The translations under genes were made by a program, and so were the position numbers. The notes beneath the pieces were generated by a model that saw nothing but the letters and a program-made list of their open reading frames with translations, had not been told where the DNA came from and ran no database searches. Shown here piece by piece: positions 15,230 to 23,417 of a stretch of 64,000 bases of DNA. The DNA lies in NCBI GenBank assembly GCA_036275915.1, contig DASUCV010000001.1:62001-126000 (forward strand), read 5' to 3'. The stretch's first letter is position 1. Every line of letters starts with the position of its first letter. Origin of the DNA: Candidatus Polarisedimenticolaceae bacterium (GTDB lineage Bacteria; Acidobacteriota; Polarisedimenticolia; Polarisedimenticolales; DASRJG01).

Positions 15230-15901
15230 GTGGACGACGCGTCGTTCCGGCGTCTCGTCGATCGGACCGCGCGCCGTTACGTGGCGTCGGGCCGCTTCGC
15301 GATGGGCATGGCCCGCGGGAAGCTCGCCGGCGACCCGGTCTACCGCGCGCTCCTCGAGCGCGGGATCGCCGAGTCCCCTTCGCTCTCCGATCTGGGGTGC
15401 GGACGTGGGCTTCTTCTGGCGCTAGTCCTCGAAGCGGCGGACGGCCGCACGCCTCCCGCTCTCACCGGCGTCGAGGTCGGCGGGTCGCTCGCCCGGCAGG
15501 CGCAGGCCGCGTGCGGTGCCGCCGCGACGATTTCCATCCAGGATCTCGCCACGGCGCCGCCGGTCCCTGCCACCGTGTTCGCAGCGATCGACGTGCTGCA
15601 CTACCTCGCCTCGGTCGACCAGGACCGCCTCCTCGAGCGGATCGCCCGGGTGCTCCCGCCGCGCGGACGGCTCTTCGTCCGGGAGGCGGACGGCGGCGCG
15701 GGCGCGGGCTTCCGCGCGGTCCAGGCGAGCGAGCGTTTCTTCGCGCTCCTTCGAGGAGAGGGCCGGCGCCCCTTCGCCTACCGCTCGGCGGAGGACTGGC
15801 GGCGGCGGCTGGAGTTGCTCGGCTTGGCCGTCGAGGTCACGCCCATGGGTGCGGGGACGCCGTTCCGGAACGTGCTGCTCGAAGCCCGCGCCTCGGCTTG
15901 A
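15230..15901 (+). CDS. Small class I SAM-dependent methyltransferase
   Basis: A 223-residue methyltransferase: motif I SDLGCGRGLLLALVLEA (about residue 53), acidic LTGVEVGG, then VFAAIDVLHYLASVDQD and a LPPRGRLFVRE motif. It starts with GTG six bases after the deacetylase stop. Similar small methyltransferases occur in APE clusters, but its exact target is unknown. Third methyltransferase of the cluster; its stop codon lies within a perfect TTGACA box that probably drives the next operon. Confidence 0.75.
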   Translation: MDDASFRRLVDRTARRYVASGRFAMGMARGKLAGDPVYRALLERGIAESPSLSDLGCGRGLLLALVLEAADGRTPPALTGVEVGGSLARQAQAACGAAATISIQDLATAPPVPATVFAAIDVLHYLASVDQDRLLERIARVLPPRGRLFVREADGGAGAGFRAVQASERFFALLRGEGRRPFAYRSAEDWRRRLELLGLAVEVTPMGAGTPFRNVLLEARASA

Positions 15902-15926
15902 CAGGCGGGCGGGTGCTCTCTACCGT
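15898..15926 (+). promoter_or_regulatory. Sigma-70-type promoter of the dockerin/cohesin operon
   Basis: TTGACA (15898-15903), a 17-base spacer, then TACCGT (15921-15926). The -35 is a perfect consensus; the -10 matches three of six positions. The start codon of the beta-helix gene lies 37 bases downstream, with a GGGAGG Shine-Dalgarno between. Confidence 0.5.
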
Positions 15927-15962
15927 CGGTTGTCCCTCGTGCGGTCCGGGAGGCTCTCCTCG

Positions 15963-18077
15963 ATGAAGTCGGCCAGGCTCGCGGCGGGCGCGTTCGCGCT
16001 CGCGCTCGTCGCCGGTCCCGCGGCCGCGGCGACGAACTGGTACGTCGCGACGACCGGCACCGACTCGCCGACGTGCGGCACGACGACCTCTCCCTGCAAG
16101 ACGATCCAGCATGCGATCGACCTCACCGACGACGGCGATACGGTGATCGTGGCCACCGGTACGTACGCGGAATGCATCGTCGTGGTGCCCGGCACCGGCC
16201 CCGGCGCGATCACGCTGGTCGCCGCGGGCTATCAGACGGGGAGCACTCCGGGCCTGGCCGTGCTCGACGGCACGGGCGTCTGCGACGTCGCAAGCGCGGC
16301 CCCCGGACCGGTCGTCACCGTCAACGACCTCAGCACGGTGTCGGGGTTCGGGATCATTAACGGCGGGCGGTCGGGTGTCCGTGGCCTGGGCGCGGTGACG
16401 ATCTCCTTCAACATCATCTCGGGCAACACGACCGACGGGAACGGCGGCGGCGTCTCTCTCACGACCGGCTCGTTCCTCACCGACCCGACGAAGTCGGCAC
16501 TCATCGGATCCAACTCGATCCACGACAACACCGCGCAGGGAGACGGCGGCGGCGTCTTCGTCGACGCATCCGCGGCGGGCGTGGCGAGCGTCGCGACGGT
16601 CGACACGAACGGCGTCTTCGGGAACACGGCGGGATCGGCGGGCGGCTTCGCGTTCACCGCGCACGGCGGCGGGATCGCCGTCATCACCGACACCGCGAGC
16701 GATACCGACACGTCGACGGTCGCCGTCACCGGCAACTCCGTCCACGACAACACAGTCAAGAGCCCGACCGGCGGCGCGATCTCGACCGGCGGCGGCATCT
16801 TCGTGCGGACTGCCGGCATCAACGGCCTCGGCACGGAATCCGTGACGGTGGGCGGCACCGGAACGGCGGTGAACGCCGTGCGTCTCAACACGTCCGAAGG
16901 GATCGGCGGCGGCATCTCCGTCGTGATGGCGCCGCGCGACGGAGCGGCCGACACGATCACGGTCGTGGGAAACGACGTCTCCGTCAACACCGGGCGTCTC
17001 GGAGGCGGCGGCATCCACGCCCAGACGATCGCGTCGGACCTGAGCACCGGCACGAGCGCGCTCCACCTCGACGCGAACATGATCATCGGGAACTTCGCCC
17101 AGAGTCGTCCCGCGGATCCCGCGGCCGTCGGAGGCGGCGGCCTCTACCTCGACGCCTCGAGCTTTCGCAGCGCCTCCGGCTTGCTCGCGCTCGACCTGAC
17201 GAAGAACCAGATTCGCGGCAACCACACGATCGTCTTCGGCGCGGGAGCGACGCTCAGTCTCTTCGCGAACGACGATCCGCAGGACGACGGCGCGACCGCC
17301 CCGTCGGCCGTCGCGCTCACCTTCGAGAACAACCTCATCGCGACCAACGATGGCGGCACCGCCGGCACGGCGTTCGGCGGCGGGGTCGCCGTCTTCGCAC
17401 GCTCGCGAGGCGCGCAATCGACGGTCACCGCCACGCAGCGTTTCCTCACGGTCGAAGCGAACGTCGCGCCCGCGGGCGCCGGCGGCATCGATTGGAGCGC
17501 GCTCTCCGAGGCCGACTCGATCGGCGGCGTCGGCGCGATCGCGCTCGAGCTCTCGAACTCGATCGTGCAGGGGAACGACGGGTTCGGCGTCGGCGGGTCG
17601 GTCGTCCCCGGAGGCGCGATCACGACGACGGTCGCGTACAACGACGCGCTCGGCAACGTCGCCGGCGATTACGCACCGGGGCTCGGCGCTTCGAGCGGAA
17701 CGAACGGCAACATCTCGGTCGATCCCGGCCTCGACACCCTCTACGTGCCGCTCCTCTGCTCGCTCACGATCGATGCCGGCGATCCCGCGCTCTCGCCCGC
17801 GAACGAGCCGGAGCCGAACGGGAACCGGGTCAACATCGGCCATCTCGGCAATTCGATCGATGCGGCGCGGACCCTGCCCGACGTCAACGGCGACGGCGTC
17901 GTCGACGGCCTCGACGTGATGGGCATCGCCGTCTCCTTCAACGCCGCAAGCGGCGATCCTCGCTATTTCGCCGCCGCCGACCGCGACTTCTCCGGTCTCA
18001 TCGACGGCGACGATCTCGCCTACGTCGCGGCGTTCTTCGCGCAGAGCTGTACCGCTCCGACAGGGAGTACCCCGTGA
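15963..18077 (+). CDS. Secreted right-handed beta-helix protein with C-terminal dockerin domain
   Basis: A 704-residue protein with a signal peptide (residues 1-22, ending AAAA). An early AIDLTDDGDTVIVATGTY segment starts a parallel beta-helix. From about residue 150 to 500 some eight repeats of N-rich turns ending GGGV or GGGI occur (GNTTDGNGGGVSL, HDNTAQGDGGGVFV), like polymorphic outer-membrane/Pmp repeats. Residues about 640-700 form a type I dockerin: two calcium loops, DVNGDGVVDGLD and DRDFSGLIDGDD, each followed by a helix. Dockerins bind cohesins, and a cohesin-like lipoprotein is encoded next with a GTGA overlap. The ATG at 15963 is chosen because the upstream frame lies in the methyltransferase gene. 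Confidence 0.85.
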   Translation: MKSARLAAGAFALALVAGPAAAATNWYVATTGTDSPTCGTTTSPCKTIQHAIDLTDDGDTVIVATGTYAECIVVVPGTGPGAITLVAAGYQTGSTPGLAVLDGTGVCDVASAAPGPVVTVNDLSTVSGFGIINGGRSGVRGLGAVTISFNIISGNTTDGNGGGVSLTTGSFLTDPTKSALIGSNSIHDNTAQGDGGGVFVDASAAGVASVATVDTNGVFGNTAGSAGGFAFTAHGGGIAVITDTASDTDTSTVAVTGNSVHDNTVKSPTGGAISTGGGIFVRTAGINGLGTESVTVGGTGTAVNAVRLNTSEGIGGGISVVMAPRDGAADTITVVGNDVSVNTGRLGGGGIHAQTIASDLSTGTSALHLDANMIIGNFAQSRPADPAAVGGGGLYLDASSFRSASGLLALDLTKNQIRGNHTIVFGAGATLSLFANDDPQDDGATAPSAVALTFENNLIATNDGGTAGTAFGGGVAVFARSRGAQSTVTATQRFLTVEANVAPAGAGGIDWSALSEADSIGGVGAIALELSNSIVQGNDGFGVGGSVVPGGAITTTVAYNDALGNVAGDYAPGLGASSGTNGNISVDPGLDTLYVPLLCSLTIDAGDPALSPANEPEPNGNRVNIGHLGNSIDAARTLPDVNGDGVVDGLDVMGIAVSFNAASGDPRYFAAADRDFSGLIDGDDLAYVAAFFAQSCTAPTGSTP

Positions 18078-18661
18078 CGATCCGACTTCCTCTGTTGGCC
18101 GCCGTCCTGACGGTGCTCGTGACGGCCTGTGGCGGCTCGTCGACGTCGACCACCTCGGCGCCCAGCGCGCATTTCACCGCGGACACTCCGTCCCCCGGTC
18201 CCTACACCGTCGCGCTCGCCCATGCCTCGGCGAACGGCGCCGCGGTCACGATCAAGGTCACCGTCACCGGCGTGCCGAGCTTCTTCGGCGCCGCGTTTCA
18301 TATCACCTACGACCCGGACGCCCTCCTGTTCGGAAGCTGGGACTACAGCTCGTCGTTCTTGTCACAAGGACTGGTCTCGCCGGGCGACGTCTTTTTCAGC
18401 GAGGACCACACGACGATCGGCGGCACCATGGTCGTCGTCGCCACCCGGGTCGATCCCACGGTCGAGTCCCCGGTCGACGTCACGACGACGTCGACGCTGT
18501 TCACGGTCACCTTCATTGCGCGCAAGGCGATCGCCGCGGGCGCCGCCGACGGTCGCGTCGACTTCGGCGATCCGAAGCAGGTGTGCGACGGGACCGTCAA
18601 TCCTCCCGGCTGCAACCCGATCACCGTCACCTGGTCCGGCGGCGGCCTGTCCGCCAAGTAA
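18074..18661 (+). CDS. Cohesin-domain lipoprotein
   Basis: A 195-residue lipoprotein: signal peptide with lipobox VLVTAC (Cys about 19), a short Ser/Thr-rich linker, then one cohesin-like beta-sandwich (about residues 45-190) with the typical GVPSFFGAAFHITYDPDALLF block, where the family shows a glycine-rich strand followed by YDP and a hydrophobic residue. Being lipid-anchored, it would display a dockerin receptor on the membrane surface. GTG start in a GTGA overlap with the dockerin gene. Assignment as cohesin rests on these motifs; other carbohydrate-binding or Ig-like folds are possible. Confidence 0.7.
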   Translation: MTIRLPLLAAVLTVLVTACGGSSTSTTSAPSAHFTADTPSPGPYTVALAHASANGAAVTIKVTVTGVPSFFGAAFHITYDPDALLFGSWDYSSSFLSQGLVSPGDVFFSEDHTTIGGTMVVVATRVDPTVESPVDVTTTSTLFTVTFIARKAIAAGAADGRVDFGDPKQVCDGTVNPPGCNPITVTWSGGGLSAK

Positions 18662-18671
18662 AGGAGCGGAG

Positions 18672-19130
18672 ATGTCGGGCGTCGTTCTTCCCGCGCTGAT
18701 CCTGAGGTGGTGTCACATCGTTCCGGCGGTCGTCGCCGGCGGTGCGACCGTCTACACCTTTCTCGCGCTGATCCCCGCGCTCGGCGAGCTCCCCGCGGCC
18801 GAGGCTGCACGCCTCCGCGAGGCGGTCGTCCGCCGCTGGCGCGTGGTGTTCATGGTGTGCGTGACGCTGCTGCTCGCGAGCGGACTCCTGAACTTCCTGT
18901 TGTACCAATCTCCCGCGCACCGCGGACAGGCCCTGTACCACGGCATCTTCGGCATCAAGTTCCTCGCCGCGCTCGTGGTGTTCTTCCTTGGATCCGCGCT
19001 CACCGGCCGCTCCGCCGCGCTCGCGCAGATCCGCGCGAACGCGCGCTTCTGGACGGGCGTCAGCGCGGCGCTCGTGATCCTGATCGTTCTGCTGTCGGGG
19101 ATCCTTCGCGGAATTCCCGCGGCGAACTGA
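18672..19130 (+). CDS. Four-helix integral membrane protein (CopD-like)
   Basis: A 152-residue protein with about four hydrophobic helices (residues 5-30, 55-75, 85-108, 125-147) and conserved-looking residues LRWCHIVPAVVAGGATVY at the N-terminus and a central YHGIFGIKFL. This resembles CopD/DUF-type small membrane proteins with histidines that may bind heme or metal, but the family is not certain. A strong AAGGAG site lies six bases before the ATG. It follows the cohesin gene by 10 bases and may be cotranscribed; a functional link is not evident. Confidence 0.65.
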   Translation: MSGVVLPALILRWCHIVPAVVAGGATVYTFLALIPALGELPAAEAARLREAVVRRWRVVFMVCVTLLLASGLLNFLLYQSPAHRGQALYHGIFGIKFLAALVVFFLGSALTGRSAALAQIRANARFWTGVSAALVILIVLLSGILRGIPAAN

Positions 19131-19141
19131 CTGTCGACTTC

Positions 19142-19186
19142 CCCAAAAAAGAAGGGCACGCGGGAGAGGGGGGGTCCCGCGTGCCC
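19142..19186 (-). terminator. Rho-independent terminator, minus strand (distal copy)
   Basis: A 12-base perfect stem (19154-19165 with 19175-19186) with a 9-base purine loop. Read on the minus strand it is followed by TTCTTTTTT. Stem core GGCACGCG is shared with the second terminator at 19318. Confidence 0.65.
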
Positions 19187-19190
19187 GGCA

Positions 19191-19307
19191 CAGAGGAGGG
19201 TTGTCGGTTCGGTGTCTTCGACGCCGGGCCAACACCGATTGATACGTACGACAACCCCTCAGTGTTGACGTCGCATTGCACTCGCTTGCGGCAATCACGT
19301 CCGCAGA
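19191..19307. ncRNA. Structured non-coding segment between two terminators
   Basis: This AT-richer stretch has no credible gene but is rich in nested inverted repeats. A 9-base perfect stem pairs 19198-19206 with 19249-19257; inside it a 7-base stem pairs 19209-19215 with 19232-19238. A second hairpin pairs GACGT/ACGTC and ATTGC/GCAAT between 19267 and 19301. The density of pairing suggests a folded RNA, possibly a small RNA or extended 3' UTR. No promoter was found, so the strand is undecided. The rest of the 321-base gap (19341-19451) shows nothing recognisable. Confidence 0.35.
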
Positions 19308-19309
19308 GG

Positions 19310-19340
19310 AAAAAAAAGGCACGCGAGAGGCTCGCGTGCC
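19310..19340 (-). terminator. Rho-independent terminator of the LysR-type gene
   Basis: A 10-base perfect stem (19318-19327 with 19331-19340), three-base loop, followed on the minus strand by eight T residues. It lies 112 bases past the stop of the LysR-family gene, in the right orientation for it. Confidence 0.82.
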
Positions 19341-19451
19341 CAAGTCGTTGGGGAGGTCAGGTGGAATGTTACCGAGAGTCGCGAAGTCTCTTCGCTTCTT
19401 TAGCGATTCCGCGCTGCACCTACTCCGCAGCCCCGGAAAGTAGCGGATACC

Positions 19452-20333
19452 TTAAATTCCTTTCACGATCTCGATGAATCGCCGCGAGAGCTCCGAGGTG
19501 GGAATGCCCGCTCGCGACGCGATCGAATAGGAAATCGGAGGGATCCCGCGGATCTCGCGGCGCGCGATTCCGGCCGCACCCTCCGCCCCGGGGAACGCGA
19601 TCGCGGGGACGAGGGCGAGGCCGAGTCCGGCGGCGACGAAGCGCCGGACCAAGGCGAGGTTGCCGACCTCGATCGCCGGACGGAACGGTAGGCCCTTGCT
19701 GGTGAACGCGGCCTCGAGGTGACGCCGGAACCCCGACCCGGGCTGGAGCGCGACCATCGGCTCGGATGAGAGGCTCTCCAGGGTCGCCGGGCGCGGGAAC
19801 GTTCCGCCGCGGCGGATGAAGAGGTCGACGGCGCTCGACGCGAGGTCCGCGACGTCGATCCCCGGCACGCCCTCGGGCCGGCCGGTGATGAGGGCGACGT
19901 CGACCTCTCCCGCGCGGAGCGCCTCGAGCAGCCGCGAGGTGGGGCCTTCGAGGACGCGCACCTCGATCCCCGGACGCTCGCGCCTCAGCGCGGTCAGTGC
20001 CCGGGGGAGCCGCTCGCGACCGAGCGCGTCTCCGGACCCGACGCGCAGCTCCGAGGCACCGGCCGTGGCGACACCCGCCGCGCGATCGACCTCGGCCAAT
20101 CCTGCAAGGGCGGATTCCGCGATCGCCAGCAAGCGAGCCCCCTCGGGGGTCAGCGTCATGCCGCGGGCGTGCCGGCGGAAGAGCTTCGTCTTCCACGACG
20201 CCTCGAGCGCCGCAAGGCGTGCCGAGAGGCTGGGCTGGGTCCGATTCAGCCGCTCCGCCGCGCGCAGCACGCTGCCGTGCCGGGCGATCGCGACGAACGT
20301 CTCGAGAGCCGCCGGGTCCGCCATGGCGCCCAT
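19452..20333 (-). CDS. LysR-family transcriptional regulator
   Basis: A 293-residue regulator. The N-terminal winged helix-turn-helix is canonical: LETFVAIARHGSVLRAAERLNRTQPSLSARLAALE; the C-terminal type 2 periplasmic-binding-like effector domain follows (RVGSGDALGRERLP to the end). ATG at 20333 or 20324 are both possible. The frame runs on upstream through purL on the other strand, which is a high-GC shadow. It is divergent from purL across an 87-base gap, so it could regulate purL or itself; its effector is unknown. Confidence 0.88.
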   Translation of the reverse strand: MGAMADPAALETFVAIARHGSVLRAAERLNRTQPSLSARLAALEASWKTKLFRRHARGMTLTPEGARLLAIAESALAGLAEVDRAAGVATAGASELRVGSGDALGRERLPRALTALRRERPGIEVRVLEGPTSRLLEALRAGEVDVALITGRPEGVPGIDVADLASSAVDLFIRRGGTFPRPATLESLSSEPMVALQPGSGFRRHLEAAFTSKGLPFRPAIEVGNLALVRRFVAAGLGLALVPAIAFPGAEGAAGIARREIRGIPPISYSIASRAGIPTSELSRRFIEIVKGI

Positions 20334-20420
20334 GATATCGTCTAGGTCAATACCTTGTAGTCGAGCAATCTCTTGGATCTTATAGCTCGCGCGCGCTAAC
20401 GTGGCCCCGGAGGGTCGTCC
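20334..20420. promoter_or_regulatory. Divergent control region between LysR-type gene and purL
   Basis: The gap is AT-richer than its surroundings and contains a palindrome AGGT-CAAT-ACCT (20344-20355) that could be a LysR-type operator, plus TTATAG-like sequences suited to a -10 near 20375. The assignments are by pattern only. Confidence 0.4.
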
Positions 20421-23417
20421 ATGGTCCATCGTCTCGAGATCGCATCGCGGCCGGGGCTCGCCGATCCACGCGGCGCGGCGCTGGTGCGCGCCGCCCGCGC
20501 CTTTCTCGGACTCACGCTCCGCGCGGCGAGGACGCGCGACGTGTATCGCATCGACGCCGCCCTCTCCGACGAAGAGGCCGCGCGCGTTCTCCACGAGTTC
20601 GTCGACCCCGTCGCCCAGCGCGGGTCGCTCGGACGTCACGACGACGGCGCGTTCGACGTCGCGGTGACGGTCGGGTTCAAGCCCGGCGTGACCGACCCTG
20701 TCGGCAAGTCCGCCCGCGTGTGCATCGAGGACACCCTCGGCCGGCGGCTCCGCGAAGGCGAGGCCGTCTATACCTCGACGATGGTCCTCCTCGACGGCGC
20801 CGGCATCGAGGACGCCCGCCGGATCGCGACCGGCATCCTCGCGAACCCCGTGATTCAGACGATCGAGGTCGCGGCGTACGAGGCCTGGCGATCGGCGCCT
20901 CCCGATCTCACGGTGCCGAAGGTGGCGGAACACGCGCGCCCGCCGGTCCGGCGCGTTCCGCTGCACGGCTCGGACGACGAGCTCCTCGCCGTCTCGAAGG
21001 AGCGCCTCCTCGCGCTGACGCTTCCGGAGATGAGGGCGCTCCGCGACCACTTTCGGGACGCCGCGTCGGACCCGGGTCGCACGGCGGCCGGACTCGGCGC
21101 CGATCCGACCGACGTCGAGGTCGAGTGCGTCGCCCAGACGTGGAGCGAGCACTGCAAGCACAAGATCTTTAACGCGACGATCACGTATCACGAGCCGGGG
21201 AAAACCCCCGAGAAGATCCCGTCGCTGTTCGCGACGTACATCCGCGGCGCGACAAAGACGATCGCCAGCCCCTGGCTCGTCTCGGTCTTCCACGACAACG
21301 CGGGCGTCGTCGCGTTCGACGACGAGGACCACCTCGTCTACAAGGTCGAGACGCACAACTCGCCGTCCGCGCTCGACCCGTACGGCGGCGCGATGACCGG
21401 GATCGTCGGCGTGAACCGCGACCCGTTCGGCACCGGCCGCGGGGCCGAGCTGCTCGCGAACGTGTGGGGCTATTGCTTCGCGTCGCCGTTCCATGAAGGC
21501 ACGCTGCCGGCCGGGCTCCTCCACCCCCGGCGCATCCGCGACGGCGTGCACCGCGGGGTCATCGACGGCGGGAACCAGAGCGGCGTCCCTTACGGACGCG
21601 GGTTTGAGCTGTTCGATGCGCGGTTTCTCGGAAAGCCGCTCGTCTTCTGCGGGACCGTCGGGCGTCTTCCGAAGACGATCGCCGGATCGCCCGGCGAAGC
21701 GAAGACGGTGACACCCGGCGACCGCATCGTCATGGTCGGCGGCCGCATCGGCGCCGACGGCATCCACGGGGCCACCTTCTCGTCGGCGGCGCTCGACGAG
21801 TCGGCCCCGATCCAGGCGGTGCAGATCGGCGACCCCATCACGCAGAAGCGCATGTTCGACTTCCTCCTCGAGGCGCGGGATCTCGGCCTCTACGCGTCGA
21901 TCACCGACAACGGCGCCGGCGGGCTCTCGTCGTCGGTCGGGGAGATGGCGAAGGCGTCGGGGGGCGCGATCCTCGATCTCGCGAAGGCCCCGCTCAAGTA
22001 CGCGGGCCTCGCCCCGTGGGAGATCTTCCTCTCCGAGGCGCAGGAGCGAATGACGCTTGCCGTCCCCGAGGCCGACGTCGATCGCTTCTTGGCGCTCGCG
22101 GCCCGGCGCGAGGTCGAAGCGTCGGTCCTCGGCACGTTCACCGACTCGGGCTTCCTCGTCGTCACCTACGGCGACGAGACGGTCGGCCGGCTCGACATGG
22201 AGTTCCTCCACGAGGGCGATCCCGACCTCGATCTCACTGCGCGGTGGTCGCCGCCGGCGTGGGACGAGCCGGCGTCGGCGCCGCCGGGCGACCTGTCGGC
22301 GTCGCTCCTCGCGCTCATGAGCCGCCTCAACCTCGCCTCGAACGAAAACATGGCCCGGCACTACGATCACGAGGTCAAAGGGCTGACGGTCGTGAAGCCC
22401 TGGGTCGGCGTGCGGAGCGATGTGCCGGCCGAAGCGACGGTCTTCCTCGCCCGCCATGGCGGTCGCCGCGGTTACGTGCTTTCCGAGGGGATCAACCCGT
22501 TCTTCTCCGATCTCGACACGTACGCGATGGCACAGGCGGTCCTCGACGAGGCGGTGCGGAAACAGCTCGCGGCAGGCGCGTCGATCGACCGCATCGCCGT
22601 CCTCGACAACTTTTGCTGGCCCGATCCCGTCGCCTCCGCCGCGACCCCCGACGGCGAGTACAAGCTCGCCCAGCTCGTACGCGCCTGCCGCGGCCTCGCC
22701 GACCTCGCGATCGCGTACGGGACGCCGCTCATCTCGGGGAAGGATTCGATGAAGAACGACTCGACGATGGGCGGGGTCAAGATCAGCGTTCCCCCGACCC
22801 TTCTCGTCTCGGCGCTCGGCCAGATCGACGACGTCGTCACCGCGGTGACGCTCGATCCCAAGGCCGACGGCGAGCGCGTCTACCTCCTCGGGACGACACG
22901 CGACGAGACCGGCGGGAGCGAGTACCTGCGCTGGCGCGGGGAGCGCGACGGCCTCGCGGCCGAGACGGGGAAGCCCGCTCCCTACGTCGGACGCACGGTT
23001 CCGGTCGTCGATCCCGCGACGACCCGGCCGCTCTACCGCGCGCTGGCCGAGGCGACGAGGCGCGGTCTCGTCCGCGCGGCGGCGGTGCCGGCCAAGGGAG
23101 GACTGGCCGCCGCTCTCGCCCGGATGACCATGGCCGCCGAGATGGGAATGCAGCTCGACCTCGACGGCTGCGCCGATCTCCTCGCTCTCGAACCGGACGT
23201 CGCGCTGTTCGCGGAATCGTGCGGCCGCTTGGTCGTCACCGTCGCTCCCGAGCACGCCGCGGCGTTCGAGGCGCTCTTCGCGGGGAGCGCTTGCCGCCCG
23301 ATCGGAACCGTCACGACGAAGCCGTACCTCCGCGCGACCATGAGGCGGAAGCTGCGGCTCGACCTCCCCGTGGCCGCGATCAAGGCCGCGTACAAGGAGG
23401 CGCTCGCCCATGCCTAG
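20421..23417 (+). CDS. purL: Phosphoribosylformylglycinamidine synthase, synthetase subunit with fused PurS-like region
   Basis: A 998-residue protein, longer than small PurL (about 740) and shorter than the large E. coli-type enzyme (about 1300). Residues 1-200 contain a PurS-like segment (VGFKPGVTDPVGKSARV). The synthetase core follows with the conserved histidine in QTWSEHCKHKIF, VETHNSPSALDPYGGA, and a later NFCWPDP and SGKDSMKND. It makes FGAM from FGAR, ATP and ammonia in purine synthesis. The glutaminase subunit is the next gene, overlapping by 8 bases. The split between PurS-L and PurQ is a variant arrangement. Confidence 0.92.
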   Translation: MVHRLEIASRPGLADPRGAALVRAARAFLGLTLRAARTRDVYRIDAALSDEEAARVLHEFVDPVAQRGSLGRHDDGAFDVAVTVGFKPGVTDPVGKSARVCIEDTLGRRLREGEAVYTSTMVLLDGAGIEDARRIATGILANPVIQTIEVAAYEAWRSAPPDLTVPKVAEHARPPVRRVPLHGSDDELLAVSKERLLALTLPEMRALRDHFRDAASDPGRTAAGLGADPTDVEVECVAQTWSEHCKHKIFNATITYHEPGKTPEKIPSLFATYIRGATKTIASPWLVSVFHDNAGVVAFDDEDHLVYKVETHNSPSALDPYGGAMTGIVGVNRDPFGTGRGAELLANVWGYCFASPFHEGTLPAGLLHPRRIRDGVHRGVIDGGNQSGVPYGRGFELFDARFLGKPLVFCGTVGRLPKTIAGSPGEAKTVTPGDRIVMVGGRIGADGIHGATFSSAALDESAPIQAVQIGDPITQKRMFDFLLEARDLGLYASITDNGAGGLSSSVGEMAKASGGAILDLAKAPLKYAGLAPWEIFLSEAQERMTLAVPEADVDRFLALAARREVEASVLGTFTDSGFLVVTYGDETVGRLDMEFLHEGDPDLDLTARWSPPAWDEPASAPPGDLSASLLALMSRLNLASNENMARHYDHEVKGLTVVKPWVGVRSDVPAEATVFLARHGGRRGYVLSEGINPFFSDLDTYAMAQAVLDEAVRKQLAAGASIDRIAVLDNFCWPDPVASAATPDGEYKLAQLVRACRGLADLAIAYGTPLISGKDSMKNDSTMGGVKISVPPTLLVSALGQIDDVVTAVTLDPKADGERVYLLGTTRDETGGSEYLRWRGERDGLAAETGKPAPYVGRTVPVVDPATTRPLYRALAEATRRGLVRAAAVPAKGGLAAALARMTMAAEMGMQLDLDGCADLLALEPDVALFAESCGRLVVTVAPEHAAAFEALFAGSACRPIGTVTTKPYLRATMRRKLRLDLPVAAIKAAYKEALAHA

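Larger units (their letters stand above)
853..15901. other. Aryl-polyene/xanthomonadin-like type II PKS gene cluster
   Basis: Fourteen adjacent genes include the core APE set: ACP, active ketosynthase, inactive chain-length-factor-like ketosynthase, ketoreductase, hotdog dehydratases, acyl ligase, acyltransferase, methyltransferases, glycosyltransferase and MMPL exporter. Most minus-strand genes are joined by NTGA overlaps. Known APE systems (Ape in Escherichia, Pig/Xan in Xanthomonas, flexirubin in Bacteroidota) build a 4-hydroxybenzoate-primed polyene and attach it to an outer-membrane lipid. No thioesterase, second priming ketosynthase, LolA-like carrier or hydroxybenzoate synthase is visible here, so the cluster is either reduced or completed elsewhere. 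Confidence 0.75.

Noticed and set aside
15963-18661. A full cellulosome locus
   Set aside because: Only one dockerin and one cohesin-like domain are present, with no scaffoldin, no carbohydrate-binding module and no glycoside hydrolase nearby.
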